From Geomonas anaerohicana (GTDB lineage Bacteria; Desulfobacterota; Desulfuromonadia; Geobacterales; Geobacteraceae): DNA of 64,000 nucleotides. A program made the position numbers and the translations under genes. Where the stretch lies: positions 148,484 through 212,483 of the forward strand of contig NZ_JAEMHL010000006.1 of assembly GCF_016458305.1 (NCBI RefSeq), in the 5' to 3' direction. The notes beneath the pieces are model-generated. The model was not told where the DNA came from, searched no databases, and saw nothing but the letters and a program-made list of their open reading frames with translations. Positions 26,114 to 34,910 of this stretch are shown piece by piece. Positions within the stretch are counted from its first letter, which is position 1. Each line of letters begins with the position of its first letter.

Positions 26114-26141
26114 AATATATCATGGGGTGTTGCATTTTCAA
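26114..26141 (-). promoter_or_regulatory. probable sigma-70 promoter of pfkA
   Basis: On the minus strand TTGAAA (26141-26136), a 16-bp spacer and TATATT (26119-26114), 65 bp upstream of the start codon and just downstream of rarA. Confidence 0.6.
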
Positions 26142-26148
26142 CAAGGCC

Positions 26149-27468
26149 TTACCGCTCGGGATCGTTCGTCTTTTCCCGCTGTCCCCTGATCCATGCCATG
26201 CGCTCGCGGATGCTTTTCTCGTAGCCGCTCTCCTTGGGTGCGTAGAAGCGCCGTCCCGAGAGTTGCTCCGGGAGGTAGCCCTGCGCCACGACGCCGTCCC
26301 GGTAGTCGTGCGGGTAGAGGTAACCCTTGCCGTAGCCCAGCCCCTTCATGAGCTTGGTGGGGGCGTTTCTGATCTGCATGGGGACCGGAAGGCCGCCGGA
26401 CTTCCTTACCTCGGCCAGCGCTTCGTTGATCCCCATGTAGCTCGCGTTGGATTTTGGAGCGGTGGCGAGGTATGTGACGGCCTGCCCCAGGATGATCCTT
26501 CCCTCGGGCATCCCCACCAGCCGGAAAGCCTCCAGCGCCGAGACCGCCATCTGCAGCCCGCGCGGGTCGGCGTTGCCCACGTCCTCGGAGGCGAAGATGA
26601 CCATGCGGCGCAGGATGAAGATGGGGTCTTCTCCCGCCTCGATCATCCGCGCCAGCCAGTAGAGCGCGGCGTCCGGATCTGAGCCCCGCATCGACTTGAT
26701 GAAGGCGGAGATGACGTTGTAGTGCTCCTCGCCCCCCTTGTCGTAGAGCAGGGGCTTCTTCTGCGTCGCCTCGCGAGCGATATCGAGAGAGATCTCGCCC
26801 TCGCGCGCCAGCCTCGCCGCGGTCTCCAGGGTGTTGAGCGCGATGCGGGCGTCGCCGCCGGCCTGCTCGGCCATGAAGGAGAGGGCGTCCTCGGAGGCGG
26901 TCAGCTCGAATTCCCCGAGTCCGCGTTCGCGGTCGGTCAGCGCGTTGACCAGGATCTGCCGGATGTCCTCGTCGGCAAGCGGGTTCAAAACCAGCACCTT
27001 GCAGCGCGACAAAAGCGGCGCGATCACCTCGAAGGACGGATTCTCGGTCGTGGCGCCGATCATGGTGAAGGTGCCGCGCTCAACGTAGGGGAGGAAGGCG
27101 TCCTGCTGGCTCTTGTTGAAGCGGTGGATCTCGTCCACGAAGAGGATGGTGCGCTTGCCCTGGAACTTGAGGATGTCCTCGGCTTCCTTGACCACCTCGC
27201 GGATCTCCTTGATGCCGCTCATGATGGCCGAGAAGAAGATGAAGTGGCTCTTGGTGGCGCCCGCGATGATGCGGGCCAGGGTGGTCTTGCCGGAGCCCGG
27301 AGGGCCCCAGAAGATGAGGGAGGTGACCCGATCGGTTTCGATCAGGCTTCTCAGGAGCTTTCCTTCGCCCAGAAGGTGCCCCTGTCCCAGGTATTCGGAG
27401 ATGGTGCGGGGCCGCATGCGTTCGGCAAGCGGCGCGAATCGTTCGTCAGTTCCGTTGAAAAGATCCAA
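26149..27468 (-). CDS. rarA: replication-associated recombination protein A (AAA+ ATPase)
   Basis: A 439-aa member of the RarA/MgsA/WRNIP1 family acting at stalled replication forks. Walker A is GPPGSGKTTLA, Walker B is LFVDEIHRF, sensor 1 is IGATTENPSF, and the C-terminal YPHDY segment belongs to the tetramerisation region. The start is a TTG placed directly behind the glgP stop (TGATTG), with GAGG 8 nt upstream that lies inside the last codons of glgP. This makes translation coupled to the glycogen phosphorylase gene. Confidence 0.95.
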   Translation of the reverse strand: MDLFNGTDERFAPLAERMRPRTISEYLGQGHLLGEGKLLRSLIETDRVTSLIFWGPPGSGKTTLARIIAGATKSHFIFFSAIMSGIKEIREVVKEAEDILKFQGKRTILFVDEIHRFNKSQQDAFLPYVERGTFTMIGATTENPSFEVIAPLLSRCKVLVLNPLADEDIRQILVNALTDRERGLGEFELTASEDALSFMAEQAGGDARIALNTLETAARLAREGEISLDIAREATQKKPLLYDKGGEEHYNVISAFIKSMRGSDPDAALYWLARMIEAGEDPIFILRRMVIFASEDVGNADPRGLQMAVSALEAFRLVGMPEGRIILGQAVTYLATAPKSNASYMGINEALAEVRKSGGLPVPMQIRNAPTKLMKGLGYGKGYLYPHDYRDGVVAQGYLPEQLSGRRFYAPKESGYEKSIRERMAWIRGQREKTNDPER

Positions 27469-29964
27469 TCAATGCCTCTGTAGTTCCACGGCTCCCGGAA
27501 GGATGTCCACCGGCTTGATGCCCCAGATTTCGCGGGCGTACTGGTCGATGGTCCTGTCACTGGAGAATTTGCCCATACCGCCGCAGTTGAGTATCGCGCG
27601 CCGGCCCCATTCGTCGGGCTGCTTGAACAACTGGGCGACCTGTTCCTGGCAGGCTACGTAAGACGCGTAGTCGGCCAGGAGCATGTAATGGTCCCCGAGG
27701 TTCAAAAGCGAGTCGGTGAGCGGCGTGAACAGTTCGGGAGCCCACGGGGAGAAGAACCCCGAGGCGATCATGTCCAGTACCCGCTTCAGTTCCCGGTTGC
27801 CGTTGTAGTATTCCCGCGGATTGTAGCCACGCGCGCGCAGCTGCGACACCTCGGCCGCGGTCATGCCGAAGATGAAGATGTTTTCGCGTCCCACCTCTTC
27901 CATGATCTCGATGTTGGCGCCGTCGAGCGTCCCGATGGTGAGGGCGCCGTTCAGTGCGAACTTCATGTTGCCGGTGCCGGAAGCCTCGGTGCCGGCGGTG
28001 GAGATCTGCTCGGAGAGGTCGGAGGCGGGGAATATCTTTTCCGCCAGCGACACGCTGTAGTTGGCCAGGAAGACCACCTTGATCCGTCCCGCCACGTCCG
28101 GGTCGTGGTTGACCACGGCGGCCACAGCGTTGATGAGCCGGATGATCAGTTTGGCGGTTGCGTAGGCCGGCGCCGCTTTGCCCGCGAAGATGAAGGTGCG
28201 CGGCACCACGTAGGCTCCCGGGTTGTCCTTGATCCTATTGAAGAGCGTGATGATGTGCAGCACGTTCAGCAGCTGCCGCTTGTACTCGTGCAGCCGTTTC
28301 ACCTGCACGTCGAAGAGCGAGTCGGGGTCGACGTCGAGGTCGTTGTGCTGCTTGATGTAGCGGCACAGCCCCTCCTTGTTGCTCCGTTTCACCTGGCGCC
28401 AGCGAGCGATGAACTCAGGGTCTGCCGCTATGGCACGCAACTTCTCCAGCTCGTACAGGTTCGTGGTCCAGCCGTCGCCGATGTACTCGTCGATCAGGCC
28501 GGAGAGGGCGGGGTTGGACATCTTGAGCCAGCGCCGCTGGGTGATGCCGTTGGTCTTGTTGTTGAAGCGCTCCGGGTACATCTCGTAGAAGTCGTGGAAC
28601 AGCTCGTTCTTGAGGATCTCGGTGTGCAGCGCGGCGACGCCGTTGACCGAGTGGCTCCCCACGATGGCCAGGTGCGCCATGCGGATCTTTCTCTCCCAGT
28701 GTTCCTCGACGATGGACATCCGCGCCAGGCGGTTGGGCTCGTCGGGGAAGCGCTCCCGGATCTCCTTCAGGAAGCGCTCGTTGATCTCGTAGATGATCTG
28801 CAGGTGCCTGGGCAGGATCTGCTCGAAGAACCAGACCGGCCACTGCTCCAGCGCCTCGGGGAGGATGGTGTGGTTGGTGTAGGCGAAGGTCTTCTTGGTG
28901 ATCTCCCAGGCGTCCTCCCACTCGACCCCCTCCACGTCCATGAGCACGCGCATCAGTTCGGGAATGGCGAGGGTGGGGTGGGTGTCGTTCAACTGGATGG
29001 CCACCTTGTCCGGCAAAAGCCTCATGTCCTGGTGCTTCTTCTTGAAGCGGTAGATGACGTCGTGCACGGTGGCCGAGGCGAGGAAGTACTCCTGCTTGAA
29101 GCGGAGCTCCTTCCCCTCCACCACGTTGTCGGCGGGATAGAGCACCTTGGAGATGGTCTCCGACTGCATCTTCTTTTCCACCGCGCGGATGTAGTTCCCC
29201 TCGTTGAAGAACTTGAGGTCGAATTCGCGGCTGGACTTGGCGCTCCAGAGCCTGAGCGTGTTGACGCTGTGGGTCTGGTAGCCCGGGATCGGGGTGTCGT
29301 AGGCCATGGCCATGACGTCGTCCGTGTCGACCCACTCGCGCACCAGCTTGCCGTTTGCGTCGAAGGTCGAGATGACCCGGCCGTAGAACTTCACCGTGTG
29401 CAGGTGCTCCTGCCGGTCCAGTTCCCAGGGGTTGCGGTAGCGCAGCCAGTTGTCCGGTATCTCCACCTGGGCGCCGTCGATGATGTGCTGGCGGAAGATG
29501 CCGTACTCGTAGCGGATGCCGTAGCCGTAGGCGGGGATGGACATGGTGGCCATGGAGTCGAGGAAGCAGGCGGCGAGCCGCCCCAGGCCGCCGTTGCCGA
29601 GGCCCGCGTCCTGCTCCTCGTTGACGATCTGGTCGAAGTCGTTGCCCAGCGAGGTGATGGCGTCCTTGAAGTCCTCCCAAATCCCGAGGTTGATCAGGCT
29701 GTTGCTGAGGGTTCTCCCCATCAGGAACTCCATGGACATGTAGTAGACTCTCTTGTTGTCGGAGTTGTAGTACGCTTGCTGGGTGTCGAGCCAGCGCTCA
29801 ACGAGGTAATCCCGCACGGCATAGGCGAGGGCGTTGAACCTGTCATAAGGAGTGGCGGAGTATTTGTCCTTTCCCAGTGTGTATTCGAGATGTTCGAGAA
29901 AGGACTTGATAATGAGCATCTGCTTGTCAAGCTCTTCGTTCACGCCTATCTGCTCGTCGGTCAT
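27469..29964 (-). CDS. glgP: glycogen phosphorylase
   Basis: An 831-aa GT35 enzyme that releases glucose-1-phosphate from glycogen. It has the N-terminal YYMSMEFLMGRTL segment, GLGNGGLGRLAACF, and the pyridoxal-phosphate lysine in EASGTGNMKFALNG. The length equals the alpha-glucan phosphorylase norm. It is the first gene of a pair with rarA; the shared ribosome site is described under rarA. Confidence 0.97.
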   Translation of the reverse strand: MTDEQIGVNEELDKQMLIIKSFLEHLEYTLGKDKYSATPYDRFNALAYAVRDYLVERWLDTQQAYYNSDNKRVYYMSMEFLMGRTLSNSLINLGIWEDFKDAITSLGNDFDQIVNEEQDAGLGNGGLGRLAACFLDSMATMSIPAYGYGIRYEYGIFRQHIIDGAQVEIPDNWLRYRNPWELDRQEHLHTVKFYGRVISTFDANGKLVREWVDTDDVMAMAYDTPIPGYQTHSVNTLRLWSAKSSREFDLKFFNEGNYIRAVEKKMQSETISKVLYPADNVVEGKELRFKQEYFLASATVHDVIYRFKKKHQDMRLLPDKVAIQLNDTHPTLAIPELMRVLMDVEGVEWEDAWEITKKTFAYTNHTILPEALEQWPVWFFEQILPRHLQIIYEINERFLKEIRERFPDEPNRLARMSIVEEHWERKIRMAHLAIVGSHSVNGVAALHTEILKNELFHDFYEMYPERFNNKTNGITQRRWLKMSNPALSGLIDEYIGDGWTTNLYELEKLRAIAADPEFIARWRQVKRSNKEGLCRYIKQHNDLDVDPDSLFDVQVKRLHEYKRQLLNVLHIITLFNRIKDNPGAYVVPRTFIFAGKAAPAYATAKLIIRLINAVAAVVNHDPDVAGRIKVVFLANYSVSLAEKIFPASDLSEQISTAGTEASGTGNMKFALNGALTIGTLDGANIEIMEEVGRENIFIFGMTAAEVSQLRARGYNPREYYNGNRELKRVLDMIASGFFSPWAPELFTPLTDSLLNLGDHYMLLADYASYVACQEQVAQLFKQPDEWGRRAILNCGGMGKFSSDRTIDQYAREIWGIKPVDILPGAVELQRH

Positions 29965-30101
29965 GAGTCACCCTGCATCTGCACGTAGTTATTGTGGGAA
30001 AGTCTCTGCGGGACTACTTGGGGTGCGCCAGTTTTCCGTTGGACATGATACACCAACTGTGCTAGTAAATCCTAGATTACAGTACAAGTAAAGGGCTCGT
30101 G

Positions 30102-30968
30102 ATGAAAAAAATCGCCATTTTCGCGAAAGTGCACGATCCGCGTTGCCTGGGGGTTGCCGAAGAGCTGATCGAGTGGCTGGCGGCACGGGGTGTTACCGCT
30201 CATGTCGAGGAACACCTCTCGCGCAGGCTCAGGCGTACCACGCTCGCCGAGAGCTCGGAGAGCTCCGAAATCGCGCGCGACGCCGACCTCGTGGTGGTGC
30301 TCGGGGGGGACGGCACCCTGATCGCCGCTGCCCGTCTCATCGGCGAGTGCGATGTCCCGATCCTGGCGGTCAACCTGGGGAGCCTCGGTTTCCTCACCGA
30401 GATCACCCTGGACGAGCTTTACCCGTCGATGGAGCGCTGCCTGGCCGGCGACTTCGAGACCACCGAGCGCATGATGCTCCTGGCGAGCGTCGAGCGCGCG
30501 GGCGAAGTGGTAGAGCTGCATCGCGTGCTGAACGACGTGGTCATCAACAAGGGGGCCCTGGCCAGGATCATCGACATGGAAACCTCGGTGACCGGGCGCT
30601 ACCTGACCACCTTCAAGGCCGACGGCCTGATCATATCGACCCCGACCGGCTCGACCGGTTACTCGCTGTCCGCCAATGGCCCGATCCTGCACCCGGAGCT
30701 GGAGTGCATCTCGATCACCCCGATCTGCCCGCACACACTGACCAACCGGCCGCTGGTGGTGGACGCGCAGGCCCAGATAGCCATCAAGCTGAACTACGCC
30801 CCGGACGAGTCCGTGTTCCTCACTCTGGACGGCCAGGTGGGGATGAAGCTCCTCTCTGGCGACGTGGTGCAGATCCGGAAGGCCCCCCACGTGACCCGCC
30901 TGATCCAGTCCCGCAGCAAGGACTACTTCGAGGTGCTCCGCACCAAGCTTAAATGGGGTGAACGCTAA
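30102..30968 (+). CDS. nadK: NAD kinase
   Basis: A 288-aa enzyme making NADP from NAD. The GGDGT motif (VVLGGDGTLIAAARL), NLGSLGFLTE, and the ADGLIISTPTGSTGYSLSA segment are all present. The ATG at 30102 is preceded in frame by a GTG at 30099; either could be used. The stop codon is followed at once by the recN GTG. Confidence 0.96.
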   Translation: MKKIAIFAKVHDPRCLGVAEELIEWLAARGVTAHVEEHLSRRLRRTTLAESSESSEIARDADLVVVLGGDGTLIAAARLIGECDVPILAVNLGSLGFLTEITLDELYPSMERCLAGDFETTERMMLLASVERAGEVVELHRVLNDVVINKGALARIIDMETSVTGRYLTTFKADGLIISTPTGSTGYSLSANGPILHPELECISITPICPHTLTNRPLVVDAQAQIAIKLNYAPDESVFLTLDGQVGMKLLSGDVVQIRKAPHVTRLIQSRSKDYFEVLRTKLKWGER

Positions 30969-32630
30969 GTGCTCAGAGAGCTCCAGATAACCAACCTTGC
31001 CATCATCGACAAGCTGCACGTTGAGTTCAGCCCCGGGCTCAACATCCTGACCGGCGAGACCGGCGCGGGCAAGTCCATCATCATCGACGCGGTGAACCTG
31101 ATCCTCGGCGGGCGCGGCAGCGCCGACCTGATCCGCGCCGGCGCCAAGGAGGCCTCGGTGGAGGCCGTCTTCGACCTCTCCGGCCGCGAGGCGCTGCTGG
31201 AGGCATTGGCGACAGCCGGCATCGAATGCGACGGCGAGCTGCTGGTGCGGCGCGTGGTCGCTGCCGGCGGCAAGAGCCGCGTCTTCATCGGCGGTGGGCT
31301 GGCCACCACCTCGCTTCTTTCGGAGATCTGCCGCAACCTGATCAACATCTACGGCCAGCACGACGCGCAGAGCCTTTTGAAGACCGAGCAGCACCTGCTT
31401 CTTCTGGACGGCTATTGCGGGGCCATTTCCCTGCGCGCAGATTTCGCCGCGCGCTTCGAGCAGTGCCAGGCGGCGAAACACGAACTGCAGGCGCTCGAGG
31501 CGGGGGAGCGCGAGGCTGCGCGCCGGCTCGACCTGCTCGCGTTCCAGAGCAACGAGATCGCCGAGGCGAAGCTCACCGCGGGTGAGGAAGAGGAACTCGC
31601 CGAGGAACGCGCCAGGCTGGCGCACAGCGAGAAACTGATGGGCGCATCGCAGGGCGCCTTCGACGCCCTCTACGGTGGCGAGGCAACGCTGTTGGGGACC
31701 CTCTCCGGCATCATCGCAGGTGTCGCCGACGCAGGGCGCATCGACCCGGCGCTGACTCCGGTTACCGAGACGCTCGAGGCGGCTTATGCGCAGCTCGAAG
31801 ACGCCTCCCTCACCCTGCGCGACTACGCCGCCCGCGTCGAGTCCGACCCGGCACGGCTGGAGGAGATCGAGGACCGGCTCGACGCCATCGGCCGCCTCAA
31901 GAAGAAGTACGGCGCCAGCATCGAGGAGATCCTCGAGTACCAGCGCCAGGTGGATCAGGAGCTGTCGGTGCTCTCCAACATCGAAGGGGTCCGGAGCGAA
32001 CTGCAGCAGCGCATCGCGCAGCTGGAGCAGGAACTGGCGACGCTGGGAGCCAAGCTGACCAAGGCGCGCCAGGACGGCGCGAAGAAGCTCAAGCAGGGGA
32101 TGGAGCACGAACTCGGGGAACTGGCCATGAAGCACGCGGTGTTCGAGACCTCTTTCGAGCAGAGCGCCGAGGCAAAGAGCTACGGCTTCGAGCGGGCCGA
32201 GTTCCTGTTCTCCCCGAACCCGGGCGAACCCCCGAAGCCCTTGGCCAAGATCGCTTCCGGCGGCGAACTCTCCCGTCTCATGCTGGCGCTGAAGCAGCTA
32301 CACCCCGACTCCGAGGTGCCCACCCTCATCTTCGACGAGGTGGATACCGGTATCGGCGGGGCGACCAGTGCGCTGGTGGGGGAGAAGCTGAAGCGGGTGG
32401 CCCGTGAACAGCAGGTGCTGGCCATCACCCACCTGCCGCAGGTGGCGGCTTTCGCCGACCAGCACTTGAAGGTCGAGAAGAAGGTCGCCGACGGGCGCAC
32501 CGCCACCGGCGTGGAACTCCTGGAAGGGGAGGAGCGGGTGGCCGAGGTGGCGCGCATGCTTTCCGGCGCGCGCGTCACGGAAAAGACCCTGGAACACGCC
32601 AGGGAGTTGATTCAGGAGGCAGTGAGATGA
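30969..32630 (+). CDS. recN: DNA repair protein RecN
   Basis: A 553-aa SMC-like ATPase. Walker A is GETGAGKSI near residue 35, two long coiled-coil stretches occupy the middle, and the C-terminal ABC signature region (SGGELSRLMLALK) precedes Walker B (LIFDEVDTGIGG). It acts in double-strand-break repair. Starts with GTG; its end overlaps the acetyltransferase ATG by 4 bp. Confidence 0.96.
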   Translation: MLRELQITNLAIIDKLHVEFSPGLNILTGETGAGKSIIIDAVNLILGGRGSADLIRAGAKEASVEAVFDLSGREALLEALATAGIECDGELLVRRVVAAGGKSRVFIGGGLATTSLLSEICRNLINIYGQHDAQSLLKTEQHLLLLDGYCGAISLRADFAARFEQCQAAKHELQALEAGEREAARRLDLLAFQSNEIAEAKLTAGEEEELAEERARLAHSEKLMGASQGAFDALYGGEATLLGTLSGIIAGVADAGRIDPALTPVTETLEAAYAQLEDASLTLRDYAARVESDPARLEEIEDRLDAIGRLKKKYGASIEEILEYQRQVDQELSVLSNIEGVRSELQQRIAQLEQELATLGAKLTKARQDGAKKLKQGMEHELGELAMKHAVFETSFEQSAEAKSYGFERAEFLFSPNPGEPPKPLAKIASGGELSRLMLALKQLHPDSEVPTLIFDEVDTGIGGATSALVGEKLKRVAREQQVLAITHLPQVAAFADQHLKVEKKVADGRTATGVELLEGEERVAEVARMLSGARVTEKTLEHARELIQEAVR

Positions 32631-33076
32631 TCAGAAAGGCCAGGATTGGCGACGTAAAAGACATTCAGAAACTTTTGACCAACTTCGCGAGCCGCGGGGA
32701 AATGCTCTCCCGCTCGCTTTCCGAGCTGTACGAGGCGTTGCGCGACTTCTATGTTTTCGAGGAGGACGGCCAGTTGCTGGGCACCTCCGCCCTGCACATC
32801 GTGTGGGAGGACCTGGCCGAGGTCCGTTCCGTCGCCGTCGCCGAGAGCGTCGGGCGGCGCGGCATCGGCAGCCAGGTGGTGGGTGCCTGCATCGATGAGG
32901 CCCGTAGCCTGGGGCTCAAGAAGCTCTTCTGCCTCACCTACAAGCCCGACTTCTTCGCCAAGTTCGGCTTCAAGGTTGCCGACAAGTCCGAGCTGCCGCA
33001 CAAGGTGTGGGGCGACTGCATTAAGTGCGTCAAGTTCCCGGACTGCGATGAGATCGCGATGATTCTGGAGCTGTAA
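32627..33076 (+). CDS. GNAT N-acetyltransferase, short ArgA-type
   Basis: A 149-aa single GNAT domain. The acetyl-CoA loop is visible in VGRRGIGSQVVGA, and the LPRSL-like MLSRSLSELYE, HIVWEDLAEVRS and CIKCVKFPDCDE segments match the stand-alone N-acetylglutamate synthases found in bacteria that lack a classical ArgA. It would catalyse the first step of arginine synthesis, or recycle acetyl groups, but other amine acceptors cannot be excluded. It overlaps recN by ATGA. Confidence 0.8.
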   Translation: MIRKARIGDVKDIQKLLTNFASRGEMLSRSLSELYEALRDFYVFEEDGQLLGTSALHIVWEDLAEVRSVAVAESVGRRGIGSQVVGACIDEARSLGLKKLFCLTYKPDFFAKFGFKVADKSELPHKVWGDCIKCVKFPDCDEIAMILEL

Positions 33077-33086
33077 AGGCAAAGGC

Positions 33087-33161
33087 GGGGCTAGGGGCTA
33101 GGGGCTAGGGGCTAGTACTGCTTTTGGGGGTTCCTAGTCCCTAGTCCCCAGCCCCTAGCCC
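33087..33161. repeat. inverted tandem-heptamer element
   Basis: Four copies of GGGGCTA in a row (33087-33114) face four degenerate copies of the complement (CTAGTCC, CTAGTCC, CCAGCCC, CTAGCCC at 33134-33161) across a 19-bp spacer. The RNA or single strand would form a long hairpin. It lies between the acetyltransferase and pmbA. Confidence 0.8.
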
Positions 33162-33179
33162 CTGCTTTCGAGGTTTTGG

Positions 33180-34520
33180 ATGGACCTGACACAACACGCC
33201 GATGCGGTGCAACGCCTGCTCAAGGGGCGCCAGATCGACGGCTACGAGATCGCCGTCTCCGGCTCGCGTGACCTTGCCATCGAGGTGAAACAGGGGAAGG
33301 TGGACGCCTTCCGCGTGGCCGAACCGTTGGGCGTTTCCCTGCGGCTGCTGGTGGGGCAGGGGATGGGCTTCTCCTATTCGACCGCCCTCGACGAGGCCTC
33401 GCTGGAAAGCATGGTGGAGGGGGCGCTGGTCGCGGCCCGGGTGCAGACCCCGGACGAGCACTTCACCTTCGCGGAAGCCGCCGCCTCCTACCCCGACACC
33501 CCCTGGCTCTTCGATCCGTCGCTTGCCTCCGTCGACGAATCGGTCAAGGTTGCCCGCGCCCTGGAACTGGAGCGCCTGGTGCTCGCATTCGATCCTCGCG
33601 TGAAACGGGTGCGCAAATGCAGCTACGGCGAATCGACCTACCACTCCATCGTGCGCAACTCACTGGGCCTTGATGCCGCCTACAGCGGCACCTACAACTC
33701 CTGCAGCGTCTCCGCGGTGGCGGAGTCCGACGGCGACGCCCAGACCGGCTGGGATTACGGCTTCTCGCCTTCCTTCGCCGGCATCGATCTGGCTGCGGTC
33801 GCGGCCGGCGCCGGGCGCAAGGCAACCGGGCTCTTGGGAGCGCGCACGCTGGCCACCATGCACTGCCAAGCCGTCCTCGATAACCGCGTCGCCGCCGACC
33901 TGCTCGATGTCCTGTCCGGCTCCTTCCTCGCAGAAAACGTGCACAAGGGGAAATCGCTTTTGGCCGGCAGGGTAGGGGAGCGCCTTTTTTCGGAACTGGT
34001 CTCCGTGCGTGACAACGGCCTCCTCCCCGGCGCCCTGGGAAGCGCGCCTTCAGATGGCGAGGGTGTGCCGCAGCAGGACAACGCGCTGGTGCAGGGGGGC
34101 GTGCTGCAGGGATTTCTCTACGACAGCTATTGGGGCAGGCGCCTGGGGGCGCGCTCGACCGGCAGCGCGGTGCGCAGCAGCATCAAGACCCCGCCCAAGG
34201 TCGGTGTTCACAATATCCATATCGAACCGGGCAAGGCCGATCCGGCAACACTGCTGGCGGGGGTGCGCAAAGGTGTGTTCATCACGGAGGTGATGGGCAT
34301 GCATACGGCAAATCCCATCTCCGGTGACTTCTCGGTGGGTGCAGCCGGTTTTTACGTGGAAGGTGGGGAGGTCAGGTATCCCGTCAAGGGGCTGGCCCTG
34401 GCAGGTAACCTGCTGGAAATGTTCGGAAGGGTGGACCAGGTCGGCAGCGACCTGCGTTTCTTCGGCTCGGCAGGGGCCCCCTCGCTGGGGATTGCCGAAC
34501 TCGACGTCAGCGGAACCTAG
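33180..34520 (+). CDS. pmbA: TldE/PmbA-family metalloprotease subunit
   Basis: A 446-aa protein of the TldD/TldE family, the TldE (PmbA) branch, which lacks the HExxxH zinc motif carried by TldD. Landmarks are the N-terminal IAVSGSRDLAIEV region and the C-terminal GFLYDSYWGRRLG and HTANPISGDFSVGAAGF segments. In E. coli the TldD/TldE heterodimer matures microcin B17 and degrades unfolded peptides. The tldD partner is not in this window. GAGG lies 7 nt before the ATG. Confidence 0.93.
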   Translation: MDLTQHADAVQRLLKGRQIDGYEIAVSGSRDLAIEVKQGKVDAFRVAEPLGVSLRLLVGQGMGFSYSTALDEASLESMVEGALVAARVQTPDEHFTFAEAAASYPDTPWLFDPSLASVDESVKVARALELERLVLAFDPRVKRVRKCSYGESTYHSIVRNSLGLDAAYSGTYNSCSVSAVAESDGDAQTGWDYGFSPSFAGIDLAAVAAGAGRKATGLLGARTLATMHCQAVLDNRVAADLLDVLSGSFLAENVHKGKSLLAGRVGERLFSELVSVRDNGLLPGALGSAPSDGEGVPQQDNALVQGGVLQGFLYDSYWGRRLGARSTGSAVRSSIKTPPKVGVHNIHIEPGKADPATLLAGVRKGVFITEVMGMHTANPISGDFSVGAAGFYVEGGEVRYPVKGLALAGNLLEMFGRVDQVGSDLRFFGSAGAPSLGIAELDVSGT

Positions 34521-34544
34521 GACCGCCCCGGGCGGGTGCGGTCC
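34520..34544. terminator. hairpin between convergent pmbA and arsR-like gene
   Basis: GGACCGC and GCGGTCC pair around an 11-base GC-rich loop. Only a short TTC follows on the plus strand, so termination strength is doubtful. Confidence 0.4.
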
Positions 34545-34562
34545 TTCAATCGGCTTACTTTG

Positions 34563-34847
34563 TTACCCCGCTGCGTCCAGGATCTCGATCAGCCTGCGCA
34601 CGAACGGGCTCACCACAGCGTAGTGCACCTCGACCCCGTCGCGGGTCCCCTCGATGATCCCCTTATTCTTCAAAAGCGCCAGGTGCTGCGACACGGTCGC
34701 CTGGGGAAGCCCCAGGCATTCCCAGATGTGCTTCACGTTGCACTCCTGGGTGCACAGCCCTGCCACTATCTTCAGGCGGATCGGGTGCCCGAGCACCTTC
34801 AGCATCTCCGCTTCTTTTCCAAACTCTCTGGTCTTGTCAAATGCCAA
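34563..34847 (-). CDS. ArsR-family winged-helix regulator, 94 aa
   Basis: A full-length ArsR/SmtB repressor-type protein with the recognition helix in GLPQATVSQHLALL and a beta-wing DGVEVHYAV. Cysteines occur in LCTQECNVKHIWECLG, next to the site where ArsR has its CVC metal motif, but they are shifted, so arsenite binding of the classical kind is not predicted. A redox, persulfide or metal ligand role is possible. It starts at a TTG with GGAGG 8 nt upstream. Its own promoter lies in the short gap after dppF, and no efflux or redox gene is directly linked. Confidence 0.9.
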   Translation of the reverse strand: MAFDKTREFGKEAEMLKVLGHPIRLKIVAGLCTQECNVKHIWECLGLPQATVSQHLALLKNKGIIEGTRDGVEVHYAVVSPFVRRLIEILDAAG

Positions 34848-34876
34848 CTTGGTATCCTCCGGTTTGAGCTAAAGAT

Positions 34877-34905
34877 AATCTATATATGCTAATTGCAATT
34901 GTCAA
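34877..34905 (-). promoter_or_regulatory. probable sigma-70 promoter of the arsR-like gene
   Basis: On the minus strand a perfect TTGACA (34905-34900), a 17-bp spacer and TAGATT (34882-34877). The AT-rich spacer includes ATTGCAAT, a short dyad that could be an autoregulatory operator. Confidence 0.55.
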
Positions 34906-34910
34906 CTGAA

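Noticed and set aside
27688..29988. 766-codon plus-strand frame opposite glgP
   Set aside because: Shadow frame caused by high GC at third positions of glgP; no domain, composition unlike a protein.
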